Part shown: positions 1 to 7,066 of the stretch, piece after piece
Position numbering within the stretch: the stretch's first letter is position 1
How the letters are laid out: each line of letters begins with the position of its first letter
NCBI GenBank assembly: GCA_049289035.1
Contig: JBAQIV010000048.1
Coordinates: 1-26,429 of the forward strand
DNA from: JAPUDQ01 sp049289035
GTDB taxonomy: Bacteria; Patescibacteriota; Saccharimonadia; Saccharimonadales; Saccharimonadaceae
Direction: 5' to 3'
DNA: 26,429 nt
The notes under the pieces: generated by a model
Seen by the model: only the letters and a program-made list of their open reading frames with translations
What the model was told of the DNA's origin: nothing
Databases searched by the model: none
Program-made: the position numbers and the translations under genes

Positions 1-111
1 AGAAGACAACAAGATAGGCTCAACAACGTACAAACAAGCATGTACCAACAGAAATGGGAGGTCATAAAACCGAGCATCCAGCTAGCGCTGGAAGCTCGGA
101 TGGGGTGCTGA
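1..111 (+). CDS. possible 3' end of a plus-strand gene (partial)
   Basis: Frame 1 is open from the first base to a TGA at 109-111, giving 36 residues that end in KWEVIKPSIQLALEARMGC. The composition is protein-like, but the piece is too short to assign to a family. It would converge on the ABC exporter gene, which ends at 186. A hairpin at 70-99 lies inside it, so this stretch could equally be non-coding terminator DNA. No function is proposed. Confidence 0.25.
   Translation, partial: RRQQDRLNNVQTSMYQQKWEVIKPSIQLALEARMGC
70..99 (-). terminator. hairpin followed by a short T run, likely terminator of the ABC exporter gene
   Basis: The arms CCGAGC (70-75) and GCTCGG (94-99) pair, then an AT/AA internal loop, then CCAGC (78-82) pairs with GCTGG (87-91) around a TAGC loop. 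Read on the minus strand the stem is followed by TTTTATG. It lies 87 nt beyond the stop codon of the ABC exporter gene. The T run is short, so efficiency is uncertain. Confidence 0.45.
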
Positions 112-185
112 GGTGCGAAATGCGTGACAGTTTGTATTATACGACACTACACAACAAATGCAAGCAGGAGTAGCTTATCCTTTAC

Positions 186-2411
186 CTAGTGTAGTTTTAT
201 AACCACTTCGTCGTCTCCAGATGACCGCTCTTCGTCAAGGTTAGGTATGGGCTCTTGACTATCGCGTCTCGAGCGGCCTACGTAGTCATCGTCGGTATGT
301 TTGACCGTAAAAATTAGCGTCTTGCCATCCGGGGCAGGTTGGTCACCTTCTCTATCGGCCGAAGGTGTAATAATCGTTTGCACAGGCTGAGCGGCTTCTT
401 TCAGGCCTATATAGTCATCGACTGAGTTTGGCAGTATGTAGCTTTTTTCTTCGGCCACCTCGCGGGCGATCTGTTGCTCGGTGATACCCTCGAGGAGACG
501 GAGGTAATAGTCCAGCCCGCCCAGCTCGTTCACATTGCGCAGTGTACCGTTGTCGAGTACATAGACTGTGTCCATGAGAGCAAGCAACGATTTACGGTGA
601 GTCACCATAAGAACGGTTTTGTCCTTGATGATCTGCATCAAAGAATCGCGGATGTAGTTTTCACTTTTCGCGTCAAGGGCCGCAGTCGGTTCGTCGAGAC
701 AAAGTATGGGCGCGTTCTTAATGAGTGCCCGCGCTATAGCCACGCGCTGGCGCTGACCGCCACTGAGCGATGAACCATTTTCTCCGACTGGCGAATTAAC
801 ACCAAGCGGCATCTTGACGACAAATTCTAGCACATTGGATGTCTCAATTGCCTGCTTCACTTCGTCCATAGTTATCTGTCGATAGACATCACCGTCGTAG
901 ATATTTTCGAGGATACTACCAGTAAACAACTGTGGCGACTGACTCACCCAGGCTACCTTTTGGCGTAAGTCACGAAGTGAAAAGTTTTGCGTGTCATAGC
1001 CGCCCAGCATAACACGCCCTGCCTCCGGTTCGATAAAGAGCGGCAATAGTTTGAGTACCGTACTCTTACCGCCGCCACTTGGGCCAATAATTGCCACCTT
1101 TTCGCCTTCAGCAATGTGAAGATTTAGGTCATCAAAGACCGTCTGGCCATTGTAGGAGTACTTGACGTGTTCGAAATCTATGACGCCGCGAACATTGGGT
1201 GGTAGTGGATTGTTTTTCCTGAGATCATCGATCCCTTCGTGGTCACTCAAAACTTCATAGACACGACCGACATCGATGATTTTTTGGTACCGCGAAGTAA
1301 TTTTCTGCACCAGACTTTCGACCGGTCCAAGTAAATACCCCATATACGTCATAAATATAAAGAGCTGACCAAATGTCATCTGGTGATGCATGGCCGCAGA
1401 ACCACCAAAATACATGACTGTCGACGTCGCAAGTATGACAAGAAATGAGTTGCTGTTTTTGAGCAGATTGCCCCACATCATACTTTTGTAACTCAGGCGG
1501 AAACCTTCTTGCCAATACTCATCAACCCGAAAAAGCTGCTTGTCTTCAAGCGTAAAGGTTTGGACTGTCTCAGCGTTGTCGACTGCTTCGTTGATAGCAC
1601 TTGCCGTTTTGCTATTGAGCTGTGTCAATTTTGTCGAATACTTACCAAGCTGCGGGCCGATTAACTTCATTGTTAGATACAAAAACGGCATCAAGATAAC
1701 CGAGACAATTGTCAGCGGTAGGTTAAACAACATCATGATGATAAGCACACCAATGATCATAATGATGGAACTTATGATCGACGAGGTCGTGCCGAGGACT
1801 AAATCCGACAGGCTATTGGTCACAACGTTTTGCCGATAAACATAGTCGCCCTTGGCGAGGCGTTCCTGGTGGTACAGCGGCAAGTGCAAGATATGCCGAA
1901 ACGACTCAGCTTTGATAGAACGGTTGAGCCAAAACCCTATGCGCAGTAGTATGTAGTCGCTGATCCAGCCAACAACAGCCCCAATAAAAAATATCGCAAT
2001 CGACATGAGTGCCGTAATAGCGATGAGATCAGTTGTGCCTGTATATGGCGCAAGCGGGCCTGGTGCTGGTATAGTCCCAAACGCTGAGTCTGCCATGATC
2101 TTCATCGGCCACGGCTTGAGTAGCATTATGCCAGCTTGGATAGTGCCAAGCACCACCACAACGGCCACTGCTGGACGAGCGCGTTTTTGGTATTTCTTCA
2201 GCCAGGTCTTAAAGTCGGTCTTGATTGTCTGACGGCCATTGTTTCGAAACCATATCTCGATCGCTTGGTTGATCAGTCCCGCTGGCCAACCGACACGTAT
2301 AAGCACATCGGCCAACATATTTGGCGGCACCTGGCTAGCCACGGCCATCTGAACCGCATTGAGCGCCTTCGCCAGAGCTCCAGATTCGTCGGGGCTATTT
2401 TGGTTATGCAT
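186..2411 (-). CDS. ABC-type exporter, fused membrane and ATPase domains
   Basis: A 741-residue half-transporter that probably works as a homodimer, using ATP to export a lipid, peptide or drug; the substrate cannot be read from sequence. After a 60-residue helical, soluble N-terminal extension come about six membrane helices (roughly residues 80-370). The nucleotide-binding domain follows, with Walker A GPSGGGKST (443-451), Q-loop Gln491, signature LSGGQ (549-553), Walker B ILCLDEP (569-575) and switch His605. All ATPase residues are intact. Beyond about residue 645 there is a charged tail of some 95 residues with no recognisable domain, which is longer than usual for the family. The gene is last in the minus-strand run. 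It is 60 nt downstream of mltG and has its own TATACT hexamer 10 nt before the ATG, so it may be transcribed separately. Confidence 0.93.
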   Translation of the reverse strand: MHNQNSPDESGALAKALNAVQMAVASQVPPNMLADVLIRVGWPAGLINQAIEIWFRNNGRQTIKTDFKTWLKKYQKRARPAVAVVVVLGTIQAGIMLLKPWPMKIMADSAFGTIPAPGPLAPYTGTTDLIAITALMSIAIFFIGAVVGWISDYILLRIGFWLNRSIKAESFRHILHLPLYHQERLAKGDYVYRQNVVTNSLSDLVLGTTSSIISSIIMIIGVLIIMMLFNLPLTIVSVILMPFLYLTMKLIGPQLGKYSTKLTQLNSKTASAINEAVDNAETVQTFTLEDKQLFRVDEYWQEGFRLSYKSMMWGNLLKNSNSFLVILATSTVMYFGGSAAMHHQMTFGQLFIFMTYMGYLLGPVESLVQKITSRYQKIIDVGRVYEVLSDHEGIDDLRKNNPLPPNVRGVIDFEHVKYSYNGQTVFDDLNLHIAEGEKVAIIGPSGGGKSTVLKLLPLFIEPEAGRVMLGGYDTQNFSLRDLRQKVAWVSQSPQLFTGSILENIYDGDVYRQITMDEVKQAIETSNVLEFVVKMPLGVNSPVGENGSSLSGGQRQRVAIARALIKNAPILCLDEPTAALDAKSENYIRDSLMQIIKDKTVLMVTHRKSLLALMDTVYVLDNGTLRNVNELGGLDYYLRLLEGITEQQIAREVAEEKSYILPNSVDDYIGLKEAAQPVQTIITPSADREGDQPAPDGKTLIFTVKHTDDDYVGRSRRDSQEPIPNLDEERSSGDDEVVIKLH

Positions 2412-2421
2412 AGATAGATGT

Positions 2422-2427
2422 AGTATA
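2422..2427 (-). promoter_or_regulatory. -10-like hexamer TATACT before the ABC exporter gene
   Basis: TATACT on the minus strand lies 10 nt upstream of the ATG, in the 60-nt gap after mltG. No good -35 is seen at 16-18 nt, and no Shine-Dalgarno sequence precedes the ATG. If it is used, the transcript leader would be only a few nucleotides. Confidence 0.4.
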
Positions 2428-2471
2428 CAAGGTTTTGGGTGTCAGGCGCCAGTCATAAGCACTTTGAAATA

Positions 2472-3560
2472 TCACTGATGACACAATTTTTTGCAGTACG
2501 CCGCGATGTTGGCATTGTGCTCGGCTTCGGTACGGGCAAAATGCGTTGTGCCGTCGTCGCCTGCGACAAAATACACATAATCACCGGCCGCCGGTGCGGC
2601 CACAGCCTCGAGTGCCGAGAGATTGAAGTTGGAAATCGGTCCGGGAGGTAAGCCTTTTACGCGGCGGGTGTTATAGGGCGAAGGATCGTTGACGCTGGGC
2701 GTCCGCCCCTCTTTGGCGGCGATATAGAGAAAGGTTACGTCCGACCCAAGTGCTATATTGTCGCGTAGTCGTTTTAAAAATACCTGGGCTACTTGCGGCT
2801 GAACTTTGGGGTCGGAGACTTCTTTTTGAACGATTGAAGCAAGGATAATACCTTGGCGAAGCGTCAGTCCTTGCGCTTGCAAGCGTTGTTCGAATTTCCC
2901 CTCGGCAACGACTCGCTCCATTTCACGAAAACTCATCTTGAGCACCGCCTCGAGCGGATCGGCCGTCGATATGCCATAGGTGTCGGGATGTATGTAGCCC
3001 TCAAGTGATGTACCAGCTGGTTTGTCGGTAAAAATCGTAGACACATATGAGGCGGCAAACGCTGTTTTCACTTCATTTGGTGTAAAACCTTGATCGGCGA
3101 GACTGCCGCGTATGGTTGGGTCGGCCAGCTGTTCAAGCGTGAGACCGGGCAGGATAATAACACTGTATTTGTCTGTCGAGCCATCGACCAAACCAGCTAC
3201 AATTTCTGCAACTGATTGCGATTTTTTCAAGGCATGACCGCCAGCACGAAGACTACTCTTTGTACCAGTGAGTAGTGTATAGATTTCAAACGCCATGCGA
3301 TTTCTAATGAGATGGTGTTCCTCAAGCAGCCGCCCAATATCTGCCGCTGTGGCGCCTTCTGGTACAACAATACGTACAAATGTAGTGGCCGATCTATCGA
3401 CCGGGCTCAGCGCAAAGGCATACGAGGCAGCCGCAAGCAACAAAAACAAGCTGAAGCCGCTCGCAATAGCGATAATTTTTTTGCGATACGATGGTCGTCT
3501 AATCTTAAGTTGGCCTGGCGATGGCGGTAACGACGGACCGCGTAGCAAGTCGCCAATCAT
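2472..3560 (-). CDS. mltG: endolytic murein transglycosylase MltG (YceG-like)
   Basis: A 362-residue membrane-anchored lytic transglycosylase that cuts nascent glycan strands and so sets their length. A cytoplasmic N-terminus of about 27 residues is followed by one membrane helix (28-50), a LysM-like region starting near FVRIVVPEGATAADI (61-75), and the YceG catalytic domain. Family motifs present are LEGYIHPDTYG (186-196), ASIVQKE (241-247, with the invariant catalytic Glu most likely E247), SDVTFLYI (273-280), YNTRRVKGLPPGPISN (296-311) and the terminal HFARTEAEHNANI. The length is normal. Its ATG overlaps the ruvX stop codon by 4 nt, so the two are translationally coupled; ruvX-mltG adjacency is a common bacterial arrangement. 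Confidence 0.95.
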   Translation of the reverse strand: MIGDLLRGPSLPPSPGQLKIRRPSYRKKIIAIASGFSLFLLLAAASYAFALSPVDRSATTFVRIVVPEGATAADIGRLLEEHHLIRNRMAFEIYTLLTGTKSSLRAGGHALKKSQSVAEIVAGLVDGSTDKYSVIILPGLTLEQLADPTIRGSLADQGFTPNEVKTAFAASYVSTIFTDKPAGTSLEGYIHPDTYGISTADPLEAVLKMSFREMERVVAEGKFEQRLQAQGLTLRQGIILASIVQKEVSDPKVQPQVAQVFLKRLRDNIALGSDVTFLYIAAKEGRTPSVNDPSPYNTRRVKGLPPGPISNFNLSALEAVAAPAAGDYVYFVAGDDGTTHFARTEAEHNANIAAYCKKLCHQ

Positions 3561-3961
3561 AGCGTCTCCAGATAATCCTGGAGTATGATAGCTGCTGCAT
3601 GCGCATCGACATCGGCCTTGCTATACGGCAATCGACCAGAGTCTAGCTGTGCTTCGGCGACAACTGACGTCAGAGATTCGTCTTGAAAACTATACGGCAC
3701 ACCGAGTGAAGAGATGTGCGCCTCGACAAATGCTTCAACCTGGCGCGACTGTTCGGTCGCTTCACCAGACTGGTTGCGCGGGTAACCGACGATGATACGA
3801 TTGATCTGCTGCGTCGTAATCAGTTCTTTGAGTGCATCTATCTCGTTGCCGTCGACATCGATCGTCATGAGGGGTACTGCCAATTTCACACCATCGCGCG
3901 CCAGAGCCACCCCTATGCGGCGTGTGCCAACGTCGAGACCTAAGAAATTATTTCTTGGCAT
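3557..3961 (-). CDS. ruvX: RuvX/YqgF-type Holliday-junction resolvase-like nuclease, pre-16S rRNA processing
   Basis: A 134-residue RNase-H-fold protein. The first acidic residue is D10 in GLDVGTRRIGVAL. VGYPRNQSGEATEQS (58-72) is the family's VGxP(L/R)NxxG segment, DESLTS (94-99) is the DER/DES motif, and DVDAHAAAIILQDYL (117-131) carries the last acidic position. Family members mature the 16S rRNA 5' end and were also proposed as resolvases. The start codon lies 14 nt inside the end of the upstream bitopic-protein gene, and the stop overlaps the mltG ATG, so ribosomes probably re-initiate along the operon. Confidence 0.93.
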   Translation of the reverse strand: MPRNNFLGLDVGTRRIGVALARDGVKLAVPLMTIDVDGNEIDALKELITTQQINRIIVGYPRNQSGEATEQSRQVEAFVEAHISSLGVPYSFQDESLTSVVAEAQLDSGRLPYSKADVDAHAAAIILQDYLETL

Positions 3962-5576
3962 TGTCGACGAGGAATTTGATAGTTATCTTGTCTGCTGACG
4001 GCGCTGTCGAGACCCAAAACGGCGACAACGACACATTGACGTTTTGAATGCCTTCGTAGGTTTTGACATCAGCGATAATCTCGCCTTCTCGTTTGCCGAC
4101 GAGTTTTTTGGCAAGGGCCGTGGTGTCGATCGACGGGCCAATACGTCCTGAGGTAACGACATTGACCGTATAGGTAGCATCTTGGGTAGAATACCCGGCG
4201 AAACGAATCGCGTCCAGTCCGGCATCGTAGATTGTTTGGTTGGGAAGTCCGGCAAGCTGTTTGGTAAGATCTTTTTCGACAATAGCACGTAGGTCGCTAC
4301 GCGTTAAACCAATCATGCTATAGGTCGTCTCGACCGACAATTTCGCTGTCGTAGCTTCTTGCCCAACGGCCGGTGCGACCGATGGATTACCTGGTACGAC
4401 GACATAACTCTCTTCGATCACGATGACGTCAGCAGAAAACTGTTTTTTGAGGTCAGATTTGATGGCTGTCGCATCTTGGGTTTGCAACTTTTCTTTGGCG
4501 GCCTGTGCATCTTGTTCGCTCACAACCGTGATGGTTTTGTCTGTACCGCCACCAGTGGCTTCAGTAAAGGCTACCGATGAGACTCCTTGTACGGTCATAG
4601 TAGCGCTTCCAGTCGCGCCATTATACGATGCGCCACTCGCCGTCGCTGTAACGCCAACAGATGCACCGCTAAGACCGGTTGCGTCACCTTTTGCAAATGT
4701 TACTGAACCATCTGTCGTATAGGTTTTGCCCCCTGCTGAAGTGACGGTCGAGCCAGCCGGTACCGTGAGGCCTGACACCAATATAGTATATGCGTCGGTT
4801 TTTATTTTTACTTTGCCCGTGGCTTTTTCGCCGACATCTTTTGTGCCGGTAGCTTGAAAATCAACAGAAGCAGTTTTCTTGATCTCTTTGACAACAGTCG
4901 GCAAAATGCCTTTGTCGGCATCGAGCGTCGCTCCGCTTCGTGCGGTCAGCGGCTTGTTGACGCTATATGGTGTCGTCTTGGCCGTAATCGTAATCGTGGC
5001 ACGCGGTGCGAACACGATCGCCCAGACCAAAAACGTAATCAGCAGCGCTACACCACCGCCAATCAACAATAATTTCTTGCGGAATGCGTCAAAATTAGGC
5101 ACGCCCGCCGCACCTCGGCGTCGTGGGCGATCAGATGCTATAGTGACAGCGGAAGCAGCAGGTGCTATCTCGTCTTCTATCTCCTCAGTTACCGCATCGT
5201 CCTCTGTGGGAGGTCCCGCAGGGGTAACATCACTGCCTTCAATCACCTCATCATCCTCATTTGCTAGTTCTGGCTTTTCGGCAATTTCTGGCTTACTTTG
5301 AAGATTACGAGCAACCGGTAGTGACACCCCCGCGGCAAGTGCCGTCAGTGCATGGTCACTCGTAATAAGGACAATGCGTTTATGCGCACTGGTCGCTGCT
5401 CGATCGAGTAATTTTAGATTCACCACACTTTGCAGAGCGCCAAGCCGTTTGGGCGGCACGAGCGCCACAATTGCCGACTTAGAAGATTTAACTTTTTCGA
5501 TTATCGACGTAATGTCGTCTTCGACGTCGACATAGACGACATCTTTCTTGGTTTTTGCTTCATCTAGTTTGGTCAT
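3948..5576 (-). CDS. bitopic protein with large external domain, 'baseplate J-like' family of CPR bacteria
   Basis: This 542-residue protein has three parts. The cytoplasmic N-terminal domain (about 10-95) has alternating strands and helices (AIVALVPPKR, VVNLKLLDRA, RIVLITSD). An acidic linker (about 97-150) leads to RPRRR and one membrane helix (168-190). The external region of about 350 residues is rich in Thr, Ser, Val and Gly, with a 'TVPAGSTVTSAGGKTYTTD' stretch typical of proteins annotated as baseplate J-like in CPR genomes. This is a conserved envelope protein of unknown function, not evidence of a phage; no other phage gene is nearby. Its ATG overlaps the stop of the FtsA/PilM-like gene by 4 nt, so the two products probably interact, as PilN does with PilM or as bitopic divisome proteins do with FtsA. 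Confidence 0.7.
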   Translation of the reverse strand: MTKLDEAKTKKDVVYVDVEDDITSIIEKVKSSKSAIVALVPPKRLGALQSVVNLKLLDRAATSAHKRIVLITSDHALTALAAGVSLPVARNLQSKPEIAEKPELANEDDEVIEGSDVTPAGPPTEDDAVTEEIEDEIAPAASAVTIASDRPRRRGAAGVPNFDAFRKKLLLIGGGVALLITFLVWAIVFAPRATITITAKTTPYSVNKPLTARSGATLDADKGILPTVVKEIKKTASVDFQATGTKDVGEKATGKVKIKTDAYTILVSGLTVPAGSTVTSAGGKTYTTDGSVTFAKGDATGLSGASVGVTATASGASYNGATGSATMTVQGVSSVAFTEATGGGTDKTITVVSEQDAQAAKEKLQTQDATAIKSDLKKQFSADVIVIEESYVVVPGNPSVAPAVGQEATTAKLSVETTYSMIGLTRSDLRAIVEKDLTKQLAGLPNQTIYDAGLDAIRFAGYSTQDATYTVNVVTSGRIGPSIDTTALAKKLVGKREGEIIADVKTYEGIQNVNVSLSPFWVSTAPSADKITIKFLVDNAKK

Positions 5577-6841
5577 ATGCGTAATATTCGATTGAATTTT
5601 TCTTTGATAGTTTCGTTGTCGCTACCGATAATTGTATCATATCCAACCCGCAGCAAACCCATGGCCGTAATGTAGGTGTGGTCGTTGGCTTGACCGGTCA
5701 GATCGCGAATACCCACCACGTCGTCGGGCGAGATTAAGTGCACCGTTGGTCGTTTGGTAAACGGCAGGCTCTTGTACCAGTCTTCGCGCTGGAGTGCCTC
5801 TACGAGCGGCTTAAGGCTCGCACCGCCGCCACAGAGTAAAATGCGAGGCGGTAAGTGATCAACTGAGTCAAATTCACTGAGTGCCAGCTCGACACCGCCT
5901 ATCCAGACCTCAAGCGTTTTATCGATCGATTTGTGTAATTTCTCGGCAACTGTTTGTTTCAGCTGCGGCTCACTCAGGTTAACTTTGAGTTTTTCAGCGT
6001 CGTCATAGCTTATGTCCATATCGGTCGCAATAGTGCGGGTAAAACTGCGTCCACCAATGCCAAACATTTTTGTGCCTTCCACGCCGCCGTCATTGACGAC
6101 AGCGATGTCGGTCGTGCCGCCACCGACGTCGGCCAATATAGCCGTGAAGGTGCTGCTAGCATCGGTACCAAGTACGCTACGACTGACGGCAAACGGCTCT
6201 GCCGCCACCGCAATGAGGTCGAGGTCGAGTTCGGTAGCAGCTCGTTCTAGCGCGCCAATATGCACCATGGGTGCAAATGCTGTGTAGATCTGTATAGCAA
6301 CGTCTTTGCCTTGAAAACCAATCGGATTACTGACTTTATAGCCGTCAATGTGAATGCTCACGAGCGCTGAGTTAACCAGTTTTACTTCCACGTCACGATT
6401 GCCGGTCTCAAGCGCAATCTGTGCTTGAGCTTTTGTCTGGGCACGTTCTTGGACTTTTTCAATAATTAGCTCCATCTCAGAAACGTCCAGCGGCCGATCA
6501 GGCTGGGGACGACGGTAACGAATCGTCTGAGTGACGCCTTTCACTAGTTCACCGGCAATACCAATCACCGCCCGTTTGCCCTGCAAACCAGCCTGCTCCT
6601 CCGCAGCGGCTAGTGCTGTTTCGCAGTTTCGCACCACGCCAGCAATGTCAGCAATCGCGCCACTATGCATGTCATCAACTGATTGATGTGCTCGTCCAAC
6701 GCCAATTATCTCTATGTCGTCGTGTTTTATCCGCGCAATCAACGCCTTGACGTACTCGGTACCGATGTCCAACCCAACGACAATCGAATCGGTATCGGTC
6801 GATCGACCAGGCAATTTGCTCTTTATTTTATCTAAAATCAT
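5573..6841 (-). CDS. FtsA/PilM-family actin-like ATPase
   Basis: A 422-residue protein with the actin/Hsp70 fold. Phosphate 1 is VVGLDIGTEYVKAL (21-34) and phosphate 2 is ADVGGGTTDIAVV (237-249). The adenosine motif LLCGGGASLKPLVEAL lies near residues 335-350. IIGVGRA, SGAIADIAGVV and VIGIAGE match FtsA more than typical PilM, and the C-terminus TIKEKFNRILRI could be an amphipathic membrane-targeting helix like that of FtsA. PilM, the inner-membrane scaffold of type IV pili, remains possible; no ftsZ, pilN or pilO is visible in the window to settle it. It opens the operon containing the bitopic protein, ruvX and mltG. A promoter with TATAAT 8 nt before the ATG and no Shine-Dalgarno suggests a very short leader. 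Confidence 0.8.
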   Translation of the reverse strand: MILDKIKSKLPGRSTDTDSIVVGLDIGTEYVKALIARIKHDDIEIIGVGRAHQSVDDMHSGAIADIAGVVRNCETALAAAEEQAGLQGKRAVIGIAGELVKGVTQTIRYRRPQPDRPLDVSEMELIIEKVQERAQTKAQAQIALETGNRDVEVKLVNSALVSIHIDGYKVSNPIGFQGKDVAIQIYTAFAPMVHIGALERAATELDLDLIAVAAEPFAVSRSVLGTDASSTFTAILADVGGGTTDIAVVNDGGVEGTKMFGIGGRSFTRTIATDMDISYDDAEKLKVNLSEPQLKQTVAEKLHKSIDKTLEVWIGGVELALSEFDSVDHLPPRILLCGGGASLKPLVEALQREDWYKSLPFTKRPTVHLISPDDVVGIRDLTGQANDHTYITAMGLLRVGYDTIIGSDNETIKEKFNRILRI

Positions 6842-6849
6842 TATGATTG

Positions 6850-6879
6850 ATTATATAACAATACTGCATATGCTCGCAA
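6850..6879 (-). promoter_or_regulatory. sigma-70-type promoter of the FtsA/PilM-like operon
   Basis: On the minus strand TTGCGA (6874-6879) and TATAAT (6850-6855) are separated by 18 nt. The -10 ends 8 nt before the ATG, so transcription would start at or within a base or two of the start codon. It lies in the gap after the alaS reading frame. Confidence 0.6.
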
Positions 6880-6922
6880 ATCTGCATAAACCGCGTCTGA
6901 AGAGTCGTTCTTTAAGCAACCA

Positions 6923-7066
6923 CTATACCATAGCCGCTTTGATACGGCGGATGCCCGCTGAACTGGCTTCTTCTTTGAGGATTTTGTACGTTTTGCCATT
7001 GGGGGTGCCGTCATCGTTCTGGGCCAACTGACCAGTGTGATCGACATGCGGGCCGCCGCAGATTTA
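6923..7066 (-). pseudogene. alaS: 3' end of alaS, separated by an in-frame TAA but otherwise intact
   Basis: Reading on in the alaS frame past the TAA at 7064-7066 gives 46 more sense codons, then TAG at 6923-6925. The translation starts ICGGPHVDHTGQL and ends SSAGIRRIKAAMV, which is the expected end of an AlaRS editing domain, including the CxxxH half of its zinc site. The TAA occupies the place of the conserved Glu in the (E)-(I/L)-C-G-G motif, so one base (G to T in GAA) explains the break. No frameshift is needed and no second lesion is seen. Confidence 0.9.

Noticed and set aside
3948..5576. Prophage or tail-like injection system, from the 'baseplate J-like' label
   Set aside because: No other tail, capsid or contractile gene is present, and the protein has a membrane helix. 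This family is a common envelope protein in CPR genomes.
7064..7066. TAA as a sense codon in this organism
   Set aside because: Other clear genes here end at TAA at their family-expected length (e.g. the transposase and the lysozyme protein). No other conserved gene has an internal TAA.
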